From assembly GCA_039679975.1 (NCBI GenBank), contig JBDKTZ010000241.1, positions 1 through 20,801 of the forward strand: 20,801 nucleotides of DNA. The letters run 5' to 3'. Made by a program: the position numbers and the translations under genes. Under the pieces are notes generated by a model. It was not told the origin of the DNA. It worked only from the letters and a program-made list of their open reading frames with translations, and searched no databases. Position 1 is the first letter of the stretch. Every line of letters begins with the position of its first letter. The DNA comes from JBCFBK01 sp039679975 (GTDB lineage: Bacteria; Bacteroidota; Bacteroidia; Bacteroidales; Prolixibacteraceae). Below are positions 5,956-13,790 of this stretch, in pieces.

Positions 5956-8607
5956 CTATTTTTTAGAGGATATCCTCAATCTGAATTTGTAAATTTCACT
6001 CAATGACAGAGGTATCAGCCCAAGTACAAGTACCATGATCCATCCCCGGGGATCCAGCATCTGCAATTTAAATGCCTCCTGCATAAAAGGAACAGCAATC
6101 ACCAGCAACTGCAAGGCGAGGCCAAGAACAACAGCGCCAACTAAATAGCGGTTGGAAAAGATCCCTATCGTGAAAATTGATTTCCTGCTGTTCCTCAACG
6201 CAAGCGAGTAAAAGAGCTGGCATGATATAATGGTCATAAATGCCAGTGTACGGGCATAGGAAACAGCATCTTCCGGCACTTCTTTGTCAAACGGACTGTA
6301 TCCGTTTTCATAATATCCATACCAGAATGCTGCCAGTGTCACGATCCCAATAACGAATCCTCCGATCATAGCGCGCCATCCGGCGCCATGGGCAAAAAAG
6401 CTTTCTTTCGGATCGCGGGGCTTTTCCTTCATTACATCAGGGTCACCCGGGTCCATTCCTAAAGCGACGGCAGGCAAGGAATCGGTAAGCAGGTTGATCC
6501 ACAGGAGCTGGGTGGCCAGAAAGGGAGCCGCCATACCCGACATCAGGGCGATAAACATGGAAATGACCTCGCCCAAATTACTGGTCAGCAGGAAAAGAAC
6601 TGATTTTTTTATGTTATTATAGATATTCCGTCCCTGTTCGATGGCCGAAACAATGGTTGCGAAATTGTCATCGGCCAGGATCATATCCGAAGCTCCCTTC
6701 GCTACATCAGTACCGGTGATCCCCATAGCAACGCCGATATCGGCCGCATTAAGAGAGGGCGCATCGTTCACTCCGTCACCGGTCATCGAGACAATATTGC
6801 CCTGCCCTTTCAGGGCACGCACAATCTTTACCTTATGCTCCGGAGAAACCCGCGCAAATACTTTAAACCGGTTTATTCCGGCCTTCAGTTCCTCTTCCGT
6901 CAGCTCATCCATTTCCTGCCCGGTGATAGCCTGATCCCGGGTTTCCGCGATGCCGAGCTCCTGAGCAATGGCATAGGCTGTGTTTTTGTGGTCACCGGTG
7001 ATCATAAGCGGAGTAATTCCCGCATTTTTAGCCAGTTTGATGGAATTTTTTACCTCAATCCGGGGTGGGTCGATCATTCCTACCATCCCGACCAAGATGA
7101 GGTCCCGTTCCATCTCTTCAGGCTTGATTTTCGTTTCAACAGGTTTATAAGCTGCCCCCAAAGTCCGCAACGCTTCATCCGACATCCGCTCGGTAGCGCG
7201 GTTGAACATTTCCCGGTATTCATCGGAAAGGGGAATGGCCTTTCCGTTTACCAGAACGCGGGTTGAAAGCTTAAGAAGATTATCGATGGCCCCCTTGGTA
7301 TAAACCGTCAGCTTACCGTCTTCTTCAACCAGAGTTGACATCAACTTTCGTTCCGAGTCAAAAGCAAATTCCCCAACCCTCCTGTTTTCCTTGTTCAGTT
7401 TTTTCCTGTCAATACCCAGATCATCACCAAATAACAGCAAGGCGATTTCGGTCGGGTCGCCGGTACCTTTTCCACCTTCCCAGGTTGCATCCGAACACAA
7501 GATCATCGCTTTGCTCAGTAACCTGGCCTGATCGCCCGCTTTATCTTCACGGTCTTCCGAAATATCCCCTTCCTCCTCGACGGTAAAATATTTGACGACT
7601 GTCATTTTATTCTGGGTGAGCGTGCCGGTTTTGTCGGAGCATATCATATTGACCGAGCCGAGGGTCTCCACGGCAGGCAAGCGCCTGATGATTGCGTTTC
7701 GTTTCGACATCGTTGTGACGCCGACCGAAAGCACCACAGCAACAATAGCTGCCAATCCTTCGGGGATGGAAGCCACAGCGAGTGACACCGAAGTCAGAAA
7801 CATCTCAGCCAGATCACGGCCCTGGATAACGGAAATGATAAAAATAAAAAGGCAAATCCCAATAGCCAGCTTCCCCAATACTTTCCCCAGTTCATTCAGC
7901 CGGATCTCCAGCGGAGTCCTGGCTTCTTCCTCCCCATCGATGATATTGGCAATCCGGCCAACCTCAGTATTCATTCCGGTTCCGGTCACAACGCCGGCTC
8001 CGCGGCCTTTGGACACCAGCGTTGTCATAAAAGCCAGATTCTCCCGATCTCCCAATGGCGTCTTTTCGTCCAGTACCAGGGAGGCATCCTTTTCTGAGGA
8101 AACTGATTCTCCGGTCATAGCCGACTCTTCGACCTGCAAATTAACTGCTTCAATCAGACGGATATCTGCAGCAATATAACGTCCCGCATCCAGGATCAAA
8201 ATATCGCCCGGCACCAGCCTTTCTGATTCAATTTCTTTGACTTCACCATCCCTGCGCACGAGGGCTTTTGGTGAAGACATTTTCTGAAGCGCTTCAATGG
8301 CATTCCCGGCTTTCACTTCCTGGATTATGCCTAAAACGGCATTCAGAATAATAACCATAAGAATAATGACGGCATCGATATACTCGCCCATGAACAGCGT
8401 GATAACTACAGCTGCAAACAGGACATAGATCAGCCAGTCTCTGAGCTGTGCCAGAAACAGTTGCAAAATGCTTTTTCGTTTTTGAGTTTTTAACCGGTTG
8501 GGTCCGGTTTCCTCCAAACGTTTCTTTGCTTCTTCCTCAGTCAATCCCTTTGAAGGGTCAACCCGGAGCTTCTCCAGTACTTCTTCTGCCGATTTTGTAT
8601 ACCACAT
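5956..8607 (-). CDS. P-type Ca2+-transporting ATPase (P2A, SERCA/LMCA-like)
   Basis: An 883-residue inner-membrane pump that uses ATP to move cations, most likely Ca2+, out of the cytoplasm. Numbering from the ATG at 8607: an N-terminal cation-ATPase domain (MWYTKSAEEVLEKL), TGES in the actuator domain at 165-168, PEGL in helix M4 at 282-285, the phosphorylated aspartate of DKTGTLT at D325, the nucleotide and hinge motifs TGDHKNT and TGDGVNDAP, and a C-terminal helix bundle. Calcium ligands known from SERCA are matched by the PEGL glutamate, by SNLGE in M5 (both site I residues) and by INLLTD in M6, so both Ca2+ sites look present. A TTG start 33 bases upstream is possible, but it overlaps a -7 promoter element, so the ATG is chosen. 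It appears to be a single-gene unit, unrelated to its neighbours. Confidence 0.93.
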   Translation of the reverse strand: MWYTKSAEEVLEKLRVDPSKGLTEEEAKKRLEETGPNRLKTQKRKSILQLFLAQLRDWLIYVLFAAVVITLFMGEYIDAVIILMVIILNAVLGIIQEVKAGNAIEALQKMSSPKALVRRDGEVKEIESERLVPGDILILDAGRYIAADIRLIEAVNLQVEESAMTGESVSSEKDASLVLDEKTPLGDRENLAFMTTLVSKGRGAGVVTGTGMNTEVGRIANIIDGEEEARTPLEIRLNELGKVLGKLAIGICLFIFIISVIQGRDLAEMFLTSVSLAVASIPEGLAAIVAVVLSVGVTTMSKRNAIIRRLPAVETLGSVNMICSDKTGTLTQNKMTVVKYFTVEEEGDISEDREDKAGDQARLLSKAMILCSDATWEGGKGTGDPTEIALLLFGDDLGIDRKKLNKENRRVGEFAFDSERKLMSTLVEEDGKLTVYTKGAIDNLLKLSTRVLVNGKAIPLSDEYREMFNRATERMSDEALRTLGAAYKPVETKIKPEEMERDLILVGMVGMIDPPRIEVKNSIKLAKNAGITPLMITGDHKNTAYAIAQELGIAETRDQAITGQEMDELTEEELKAGINRFKVFARVSPEHKVKIVRALKGQGNIVSMTGDGVNDAPSLNAADIGVAMGITGTDVAKGASDMILADDNFATIVSAIEQGRNIYNNIKKSVLFLLTSNLGEVISMFIALMSGMAAPFLATQLLWINLLTDSLPAVALGMDPGDPDVMKEKPRDPKESFFAHGAGWRAMIGGFVIGIVTLAAFWYGYYENGYSPFDKEVPEDAVSYARTLAFMTIISCQLFYSLALRNSRKSIFTIGIFSNRYLVGAVVLGLALQLLVIAVPFMQEAFKLQMLDPRGWIMVLVLGLIPLSLSEIYKFRLRISSKK

Positions 8608-8637
8608 GCTTTCCGTTTCTTTGAAAATGTTATCTAA

Positions 8638-8645
8638 CAAAGATA
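8638..8645 (-). promoter_or_regulatory. -7 promoter element of the Ca2+ ATPase gene
   Basis: TATCTTTG on the minus strand fits TAnnTTTG. It lies about 30 bases before the ATG at 8607 and overlaps the alternative TTG start at 8638-8640, which argues against that TTG. No clear -33 TTTG was found at the usual distance. Confidence 0.5.
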
Positions 8646-8688
8646 ATCATTCCCATTTATCACTCCCGATCCTCGCCGGAGGCTCCGC

Positions 8689-9693
8689 TTAATTATTGAC
8701 CAATCTCATTCCTGCGTCCGAATAACGTGCACCGTTTACTTTAATTTCATCTGAAAGGGCCGTTATTGCTTTCAACTCACTTGGTGCAAGCTGAATATCC
8801 GCAGCCGCAGCATTTTCATCCAGGTACCTGATCTTTTTTGTGCCGGGGATCGGAATAATATCTTCACCCTGATGCAGCAACCAGGCCAGCGCCAACTGAG
8901 ATGGTGTGCAATTCCTTCTTTTTGCAATTTCTTTCAGTTTATCGACCAGCTTTCTATTATGCTCAAAAGCATCCTTCTGAAAACGAGGCAGGGTGGTCCG
9001 GAAATCGTCGGCCGCTTTGGGAGCTTCCTTAATGGTCCCGGTAAGCATTCCCCGGCCAAGAGGACTGTATGGAACAAGCGTAATACCCAGTTCGCGGCAC
9101 ACCGGGAGAACTTCTTTTTCAATATCCCTCGTAAACAGCGAATATTCTGACTGCAAGGCACGGATCGGATGAATGGCATGCGCTCTTTTCAGCGATTCGG
9201 CCGACGCCTCCGAAAGTCCCAGATAGCGGACTTTGCCCTGAACAATCAAATCGGACATCGCTCCCACCGTTTCCTCAATGGGTATATTGGGATCAACCCG
9301 GTGACTGTAATACAGATCGATGGTTTCCACGCCCAGCCGCTTCAGGCTGGCTTCGCAGGCCATTCTGACATATTCCGGTCTCCCGTCGAAATAGGTTTTA
9401 TAGGTCTTCATGTCATTCTGATCGAAACCGTCCTCATAACGGAACCCAAATTTACTTGCCAAAAAAACTTTGTCCCTTTTTGACCGGAGCACTTTCCCGA
9501 GCAGCTTTTCATTGTGGCCCTGTCCGTACACGTCGGCTGTATCCCAGAAATTAATTCCGATTTCCAGGGCGTACTCCAGAGTCCTGACGGATTGTTCATC
9601 GTCTGGTTTACCGTAGGCAAAGCTCATGCCCATGCATCCCAGACCAATTGCCGATAATGTTTCATTTGTTTCTCCAAGCTTTCTGTACTTCAT
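8689..9693 (-). CDS. Aldo/keto reductase (AKR13-like)
   Basis: A 334-residue cytoplasmic NADPH-dependent oxidoreductase with an (alpha/beta)8 barrel, closest in feel to the YakC/AKR13 group: RKLGETNETLSAIGLGCMGM at the start and NFWDTADVYGQGHNE near 48-62. The catalytic tetrad is visible as D51, Y56, K81 (in ASKFG) and H131 (in YYSHRVDP). The cofactor segment is present in the C-terminal third (LAWLLHQGEDIIPIPGTKK). The natural substrate is unknown, as for most of this group. The gene is divergent from vapBC, ends 81 bases before the ATPase start, and has its own -7 promoter element, so it is probably transcribed alone. No defect was seen. Confidence 0.92.
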   Translation of the reverse strand: MKYRKLGETNETLSAIGLGCMGMSFAYGKPDDEQSVRTLEYALEIGINFWDTADVYGQGHNEKLLGKVLRSKRDKVFLASKFGFRYEDGFDQNDMKTYKTYFDGRPEYVRMACEASLKRLGVETIDLYYSHRVDPNIPIEETVGAMSDLIVQGKVRYLGLSEASAESLKRAHAIHPIRALQSEYSLFTRDIEKEVLPVCRELGITLVPYSPLGRGMLTGTIKEAPKAADDFRTTLPRFQKDAFEHNRKLVDKLKEIAKRRNCTPSQLALAWLLHQGEDIIPIPGTKKIRYLDENAAAADIQLAPSELKAITALSDEIKVNGARYSDAGMRLVNN

Positions 9694-9722
9694 ACCTATT
9701 TGATTTTAATGATGGATACATA

Positions 9723-9730
9723 CAAAATTA
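9723..9730 (-). promoter_or_regulatory. -7 promoter element of the aldo/keto reductase gene
   Basis: TAATTTTG on the minus strand fits TAnnTTTG and lies 30 bases before the ATG at 9693. The -33 element is not clear. The rest of the divergent interval up to the vapBC operator is AT-rich and shows nothing else recognisable. Confidence 0.45.
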
Positions 9731-9798
9731 CGACGAGAACAGGTAAATATTTTATGAGGTACCGATTTAATTCGAATAAAAAAAGGCAGTAAAACATT

Positions 9799-9838
9799 TT
9801 TGGCAATACGACAATACATCGTATATTGCATCGTATAT
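9799..9838 (+). promoter_or_regulatory. vapBC promoter with embedded operator half-sites
   Basis: A TTTG at 9799-9802 is followed after exactly 19 bases by TATATTGC (9822-9829), a 6 of 8 match to the -7 consensus. Over the same stretch lie three copies of a half-site: ATACGA (9806-9811, inverted), TCGTAT (9819-9824) and TCGTAT (9831-9836). The last two sit in an exact 10-base direct repeat CATCGTATAT with a 12-base period. This arrangement suits autoregulation by the VapBC complex. Confidence 0.6.
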
Positions 9839-9854
9839 GTAAAAAATAAAGAAA

Positions 9855-10064
9855 ATGAAAGTTACGGCAATTATTGATGATAAAACGATAAAAGAAGCGA
9901 TGATCTATTCCAAATCATCTACGATCACCAACACATTAAAGATTGCTTTAAATGAATACATCAGGCTGCAAAAACTGAAAGATTTGAATAACGCGATTAA
10001 AAGTAATCCGCTGAAATTCAACTATTCCGCTGACGAAATCCGAAATCTAAACAGAGAACGATGA
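9855..10064 (+). CDS. vapB: VapB-family antitoxin
   Basis: A 69-residue protein with a short beta strand (MKVTAIIDDKTIKEAM) followed by a helix (TITNTLKIALNEYIRLQKLKDL), a ribbon-helix-helix layout as in VapB-type antitoxins. It ends in a basic, probably unstructured tail (DEIRNLNRER) that would bind and block the toxin. Its stop overlaps the toxin start by four bases (ATGA at 10061-10064), the usual translational coupling of a type II toxin-antitoxin pair. The promoter region carries repeated half-sites that the complex probably binds. Identification rests on size, fold pattern and the PIN partner rather than on a strong motif. Confidence 0.85.
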   Translation: MKVTAIIDDKTIKEAMIYSKSSTITNTLKIALNEYIRLQKLKDLNNAIKSNPLKFNYSADEIRNLNRER

Positions 10065-10447
10065 GTGAGAATATTATTTTTGATACCTCTGTCTGGATTG
10101 AGTATTTTAAGGGGAATGACCCTTATCTTGAAACCTGCCGGCAGTTTATTGAAAAGGGAACAGTTGAGACCATCGAAGTAATATTCGCGGAGCTACTGCA
10201 AGCCGCTTGCAATAAAAAGGAAATTGAAACGATAAAGGCATATTACGAACTGATACCGAAGCCCGGAATTGATCATTTATATCTCCTGGCGGGAGAGTAT
10301 TTGCAGAAAGAAAAATTGACCAGTAAAGGAATCGGACTTATTGATGCTTGTATTATTACAGCCACCATCGCCTCGGACTCCAGATTATGGACGCTCGATA
10401 AAAAGATCAAAGCTTTTCTCAATGAAACGTATCTGTATGAAATCTGA
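10061..10447 (+). CDS. vapC: VapC-family PIN-domain ribonuclease toxin
   Basis: A 128-residue PIN-domain protein, the usual VapC length. The Mg2+-binding acidic residues are visible: D8 in IIFDTSVWIEYF, E43 in VIFAELLQA, D94 in GIGLIDACIITA and D112 in LWTLDKKIKAF. PIN toxins cut RNA, often tRNA or rRNA at single sites, and stop translation when the antitoxin decays; the target here cannot be predicted. The gene is intact, coupled to vapB by the 4-base overlap, and convergent with the phosphoesterase gene that follows. It is the only plus-strand gene pair in the window, consistent with a mobile cassette inserted between two operons. Confidence 0.93.
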   Translation: MSENIIFDTSVWIEYFKGNDPYLETCRQFIEKGTVETIEVIFAELLQAACNKKEIETIKAYYELIPKPGIDHLYLLAGEYLQKEKLTSKGIGLIDACIITATIASDSRLWTLDKKIKAFLNETYLYEI

Positions 10448-10467
10448 TCGTTGACCAAAAGCTAAAT

Positions 10468-10505
10468 CGTCACATTCGCATTACCACCTGTTTGTGATGC
10501 TTTTT
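10468..10505 (+). terminator. Possible terminator after vapC
   Basis: CGTCACA (10468-10474) pairs with TGTGATG (10493-10499), allowing one G-U, and is followed by five T (10501-10505). The loop is long (18 bases), so it is a weak candidate. It lies between convergent genes. Confidence 0.35.
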
Positions 10506-11278
10506 CAGAATTCGGGCTGAAGCACCGCATTTACCGGCAAATGGTCGGACAACGTCACTTTTGGGGTAGACGCAGACAAGACGGTCCATGCCTGTGCGGG
10601 ATAACAAAAAATATAATCGATTTTTGCCTTTGGGCCTGACGCGGGAATGGTAAAATCAGATGAAGTTACCTGCTTCCATTCGGCCATTCCCTTGCTGATT
10701 TCCGGAGAATCAGGATGAGCATTAAAATCGCCGGCTACGATCATCGGATATGGATTTCCTTTAAGCGCCATTGTCAGCGCTTCGACCTGCGCCTGCCTCA
10801 CCGACGATGAAGGATAATCCAGGTGTGTACTTACAAAGGTGAACACCTTTCCGTCGGGCAGTTCCACATTTGCCAGGAGCATGGCCCGCTGTTCCTTCGC
10901 TCCTTCCGGCATGGGGAGCATGATCCGTTTAGTTTCGCTCATCGGGTATTTCGATAAAATACCGATCCCGTAATACCCGCCTGCATAAGGGATTGTTTTG
11001 GCGTAAGCCGTAAGCATTCCGGTACGGTAGCCTAACTCCGTGATAAAATCCTTCCCGTGCTGATGCGGGGCACGATCGCGAAACGTCCTCACGTCGACCT
11101 CCTGTAAAGCAACAATGTCAGGGTCCTGGCTTTTAATAAAATCGGCCAGCTCTTCCAGCGAGGCCAATTCCCCGAAACGAATGTTATAGCATAATGCTTT
11201 TAAGCCGGCCGTCTCTTCCTGTGCCTGCAAGACGGATACGGACACGAAAAAGACCAGTAAAAGAAAAATTAGTTTCAT
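10505..11278 (-). CDS. Secreted endonuclease/exonuclease/phosphatase (EEP) family protein
   Basis: A 257-residue metal-dependent phosphoesterase with a type I signal peptide (cleavage near VLQAQ, residue 20). EEP-superfamily motifs occur in order: N32 in CYNIRFG, E60 in ALQEVD, H152 in STHLD, D184 and N186 in AGDFNAHPD, D221 in KIDYIF, and D245-H246 in SDHLPV. All catalytic and metal residues are present. The superfamily includes DNases, sphingomyelinases and inositol-polyphosphate phosphatases, and the exact bond cannot be read from these motifs. It is the last gene of the SusCD locus but is separated from the gene before it by a terminator-like hairpin. A second EEP protein lies two genes upstream. 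Confidence 0.9.
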   Translation of the reverse strand: MKLIFLLLVFFVSVSVLQAQEETAGLKALCYNIRFGELASLEELADFIKSQDPDIVALQEVDVRTFRDRAPHQHGKDFITELGYRTGMLTAYAKTIPYAGGYYGIGILSKYPMSETKRIMLPMPEGAKEQRAMLLANVELPDGKVFTFVSTHLDYPSSSVRQAQVEALTMALKGNPYPMIVAGDFNAHPDSPEISKGMAEWKQVTSSDFTIPASGPKAKIDYIFCYPAQAWTVLSASTPKVTLSDHLPVNAVLQPEF

Positions 11279-11295
11279 TTGTTTTAAGTTAAAAT

Positions 11296-11333
11296 AAGGT
11301 TTCCGGCAGCACTCGTCAGGCTACCGGAACCTT
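11296..11333 (-). terminator. Hairpin between the repeat lipoprotein and the distal EEP gene
   Basis: On the minus strand AAGGTTCCGGTAGC pairs with GCTGCCGGAAACCTT: 14 pairs with one G-U and one bulged A, around a 9-base loop. It is followed by ATTTTAAC, a short U-rich stretch rather than a perfect U-run. It could be a full or partial terminator, or an mRNA end that is stable against decay, lowering expression of the last gene. Confidence 0.55.
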
Positions 11334-11352
11334 CAAATTTGATATTTTATTG

Positions 11353-12900
11353 CTATTTTCTCATCTTGATTTCGATCTCGATCCAGGCGCCCCTGGATTC
11401 ACCGGCAGAAGTCGCTTTTTCACCACCGAAACCCCTGACGATTGCTATCGCATACTTATTAATGTCTCCGGCAACAGTTCCGCCATAGCCAATTGCAAAC
11501 ATATATCCTACGGACATATTGGACTGTCTGACGACGCCTGAACTTCCTATTTTCTTCTTGATGTAGGCATCTACCACTTCCCATTCTTCCTGTGTATCGC
11601 CGATTTCATCAAATGTTTTACCCACGGTGCTGAAGAAATCGGATGCTGCCGGCAGGCGCGTCAGGTTATAAGGAGTCGTCCAGTCTGCAACCAGATCATT
11701 CGCTTTAATGGTGGAGGCTGTACTTACATTGGGCCCGAAAATGGCCGGACCGTTACTGGCATGTCCCTCCGAGATAAAGCAGTTTGAATACATCAGATTT
11801 ACGCTGCTTTGATTGGCTTTCGCCTGCGTCCCGTTCAATACGTAGGGAGCCATAGAGAAACTGAAATAGCATTTGGGGAATTTTTCGTCGGTCAGGATGA
11901 TATGCTTATAATGAACCATCACGTTTCCTACCGTTGCACCCGGTAACAAGACCGTCACGGGTATCGTTTCCATCCCTTCATTCCCTCTCACATCAGCAGC
12001 AGTAACAACTACCCCGGTCACATCTTCGCCGGCATTGACGTCAAAACTAAACCGGTTATCGATGAGCGTGGTACTTTCTGAAGAACCGGATGTTCCGCCT
12101 TTCAGAACCACATACGACACGGATTCCACTTCAAGGTTTGAGGTGACCCTGCCGGAGACAGTAAACATCGAATCGGGCTTCACTTCAATCAACTCCTTGT
12201 CAAAAAGGATCACAGGACCGATAGCAGTCACATGTTTTATTTCAAATAGCTTACTGGCTGCCATTTGACCTCTGTTTTCTGCTGTAACCAGCACCCCGGT
12301 CATTCCGTTGCGGGCAATTAAAGGAATGTCAAAGCTTATTTCCAGGTCGCTTGTCAGAGTAATACTGACCGGTTCCTCTGTGATATCTCCCTTTATGATC
12401 CGGTAATTCAGACTGGTTATTTTCGTTTTTGAAGTCACCGTACCGTTCACATGGAATGTTTCACCGGAGTCAATGTCTTCAATAAATCCGGGTTCCTCCA
12501 ATGCGATTTCCAGGCCGTCAACTCCCCGGATCACTCTAAAGATCCTGACGGACCTGTTCCCTTTGACATCTTCGGCGATTATTTTTACTCCGACAGTTGT
12601 GGATTCGACCAGGAAACCGAGAGAAAAGGAGCCGGGAGTTCCGTCAAGGCCCAGTTCCAACCGGTCGCCCGCCTCCTCCAGCTTTCCGGTGGCATCTTTC
12701 TTCTGATGAAAATAAAAGGCTTCCGAGAGCGGTTCGTCCGCCAGGATTTTTCCTTTCACATAGAACAGATCGCCCGGGAAGATTTCCGTGATACTGTCAA
12801 GTCCGTTCTCAAACGATATCTGAGGGTCACCTGCCTGCTCTTCGCAACGCCAAAGAAGTGTTGCGGCAACAGCTAAAAGCAAAAGAACTCTTCTTACCAT
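11353..12900 (-). CDS. Three-repeat surface lipoprotein, SusE/surface-binding position, unknown C-terminal domain
   Basis: A 515-residue protein with a hydrophobic leader ending in LLWRC (Cys19), so probably a lipoprotein although the lipobox is not ideal. It holds three tandem repeats of about 95 residues (27-125, 128-224, 229-318). Each has a beginning such as GETFHVNGTV or DSMFTVSGRV and an ending such as GVVVTAADVRGNEG, an Ig-like beta-sandwich pattern. A C-terminal region (325-515) has two cysteines and many aromatic and asparagine residues; I do not recognise it. Position in the locus matches SusE-type surface binding proteins: repeats to extend from the membrane and a distal ligand domain. 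Binding is inferred; no catalytic motif is seen. Confidence 0.75.
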   Translation of the reverse strand: MVRRVLLLLAVAATLLWRCEEQAGDPQISFENGLDSITEIFPGDLFYVKGKILADEPLSEAFYFHQKKDATGKLEEAGDRLELGLDGTPGSFSLGFLVESTTVGVKIIAEDVKGNRSVRIFRVIRGVDGLEIALEEPGFIEDIDSGETFHVNGTVTSKTKITSLNYRIIKGDITEEPVSITLTSDLEISFDIPLIARNGMTGVLVTAENRGQMAASKLFEIKHVTAIGPVILFDKELIEVKPDSMFTVSGRVTSNLEVESVSYVVLKGGTSGSSESTTLIDNRFSFDVNAGEDVTGVVVTAADVRGNEGMETIPVTVLLPGATVGNVMVHYKHIILTDEKFPKCYFSFSMAPYVLNGTQAKANQSSVNLMYSNCFISEGHASNGPAIFGPNVSTASTIKANDLVADWTTPYNLTRLPAASDFFSTVGKTFDEIGDTQEEWEVVDAYIKKKIGSSGVVRQSNMSVGYMFAIGYGGTVAGDINKYAIAIVRGFGGEKATSAGESRGAWIEIEIKMRK

Positions 12901-12942
12901 GATTGTATTTTATTAGTGTTTTTAGTCAGTTGAAAGCTGTGT

Positions 12943-13761
12943 TTAATTCAATTCCAACACGGAAACAATGGGTAAATGATCGGAAGCCAGAGTTTGGATA
13001 ACATCGTGAGAAACAATCTTGAATTTAATTTCCGGACGATAGATGATGTAATCGATCTCTCTGTTTGGAGCATTGGAGGTAATGGTATTACACCCTGTTG
13101 TACAGGTTTTCTTAAAACCATAGCCAAAAAAAGTCTGCATTGTGTTATTATCGGGTGTGGCATTAAAATCGCCCGCCAGGACAGTCGGGTAATTTGATGA
13201 AGACAAAATCCGGTTGATCTCAGGAACCTGCAGATCCCGGTTCTCTTGTGTTAATTCGAGATGCGTACCCGCGATGGTAATTTTCTTTTCGTTTACGGTA
13301 ATGTTTGCCCGGACCAGGATCCGGTAACTGACATAAGTATCACCCAACTCAACGCGCGGCAAACGGAAAGTCTGAGGGTCAGATAAAGAGTACCGGGAGA
13401 GGATACCTACTCCGGATTCTCCTCCCTGGTAGTCAATAGCCTTTCCGTAATAGGTATAAGGCATATTGGTTTTTCCTGATAATTGGGCTAATTGGTCAAT
13501 CTTCCCGCTTCGGGTGGTGTTCCGGTCCAGTTCCTGAAGGAAAACGACATCCGGCTTTGCCTGTTTGATAATCTCCGCAACAGCGTCTACGTCGGGCGTT
13601 GAACTGTTATACGGAGAGCAATACTTTACATTGTAGCTCATTACTGTAATCGTATTCGTCACGTCCTGATCATCCCATCCCGGGTCTTCAATATCGTGGT
13701 ATTCCTCATTACAGTTGAGCGTCGCCCCAAACAAAAACAGAATATATATCAGCTTTCTCAT
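12943..13761 (-). CDS. Lipoprotein EEP-family phosphoesterase of the SusCD operon
   Basis: A 272-residue EEP-superfamily enzyme with an N-terminal leader and Cys17 (ATLNC), an atypical lipobox, so lipid anchoring is likely but not certain. The motifs are complete: N44 in SYNVKY, E77 in FLQELD, H167 in GTHLEL, D198 and N200 in AGDFNATPD, D237 in EIDYII, and D261-H262 in SDHLPI. It hydrolyses a phosphodiester or phosphomonoester with a bound divalent metal. It lies 29 bases after susD and 42 bases before the repeat lipoprotein gene, so it is a core operon member. It is only moderately similar to the distal EEP protein: the motifs match but the linking loops differ, so the two may have different bonds or substrates. 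Confidence 0.9.
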   Translation of the reverse strand: MRKLIYILFLFGATLNCNEEYHDIEDPGWDDQDVTNTITVMSYNVKYCSPYNSSTPDVDAVAEIIKQAKPDVVFLQELDRNTTRSGKIDQLAQLSGKTNMPYTYYGKAIDYQGGESGVGILSRYSLSDPQTFRLPRVELGDTYVSYRILVRANITVNEKKITIAGTHLELTQENRDLQVPEINRILSSSNYPTVLAGDFNATPDNNTMQTFFGYGFKKTCTTGCNTITSNAPNREIDYIIYRPEIKFKIVSHDVIQTLASDHLPIVSVLELN

Positions 13762-13790
13762 AATTTTAAACTTTTCGGATTACAGACAAA

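Noticed and set aside
8608..8640. TTG start adding 11 residues to the Ca2+ ATPase
   Set aside because: The TTG overlaps a TAnnTTTG promoter element and the family-typical N-terminus begins at the ATG at 8607.
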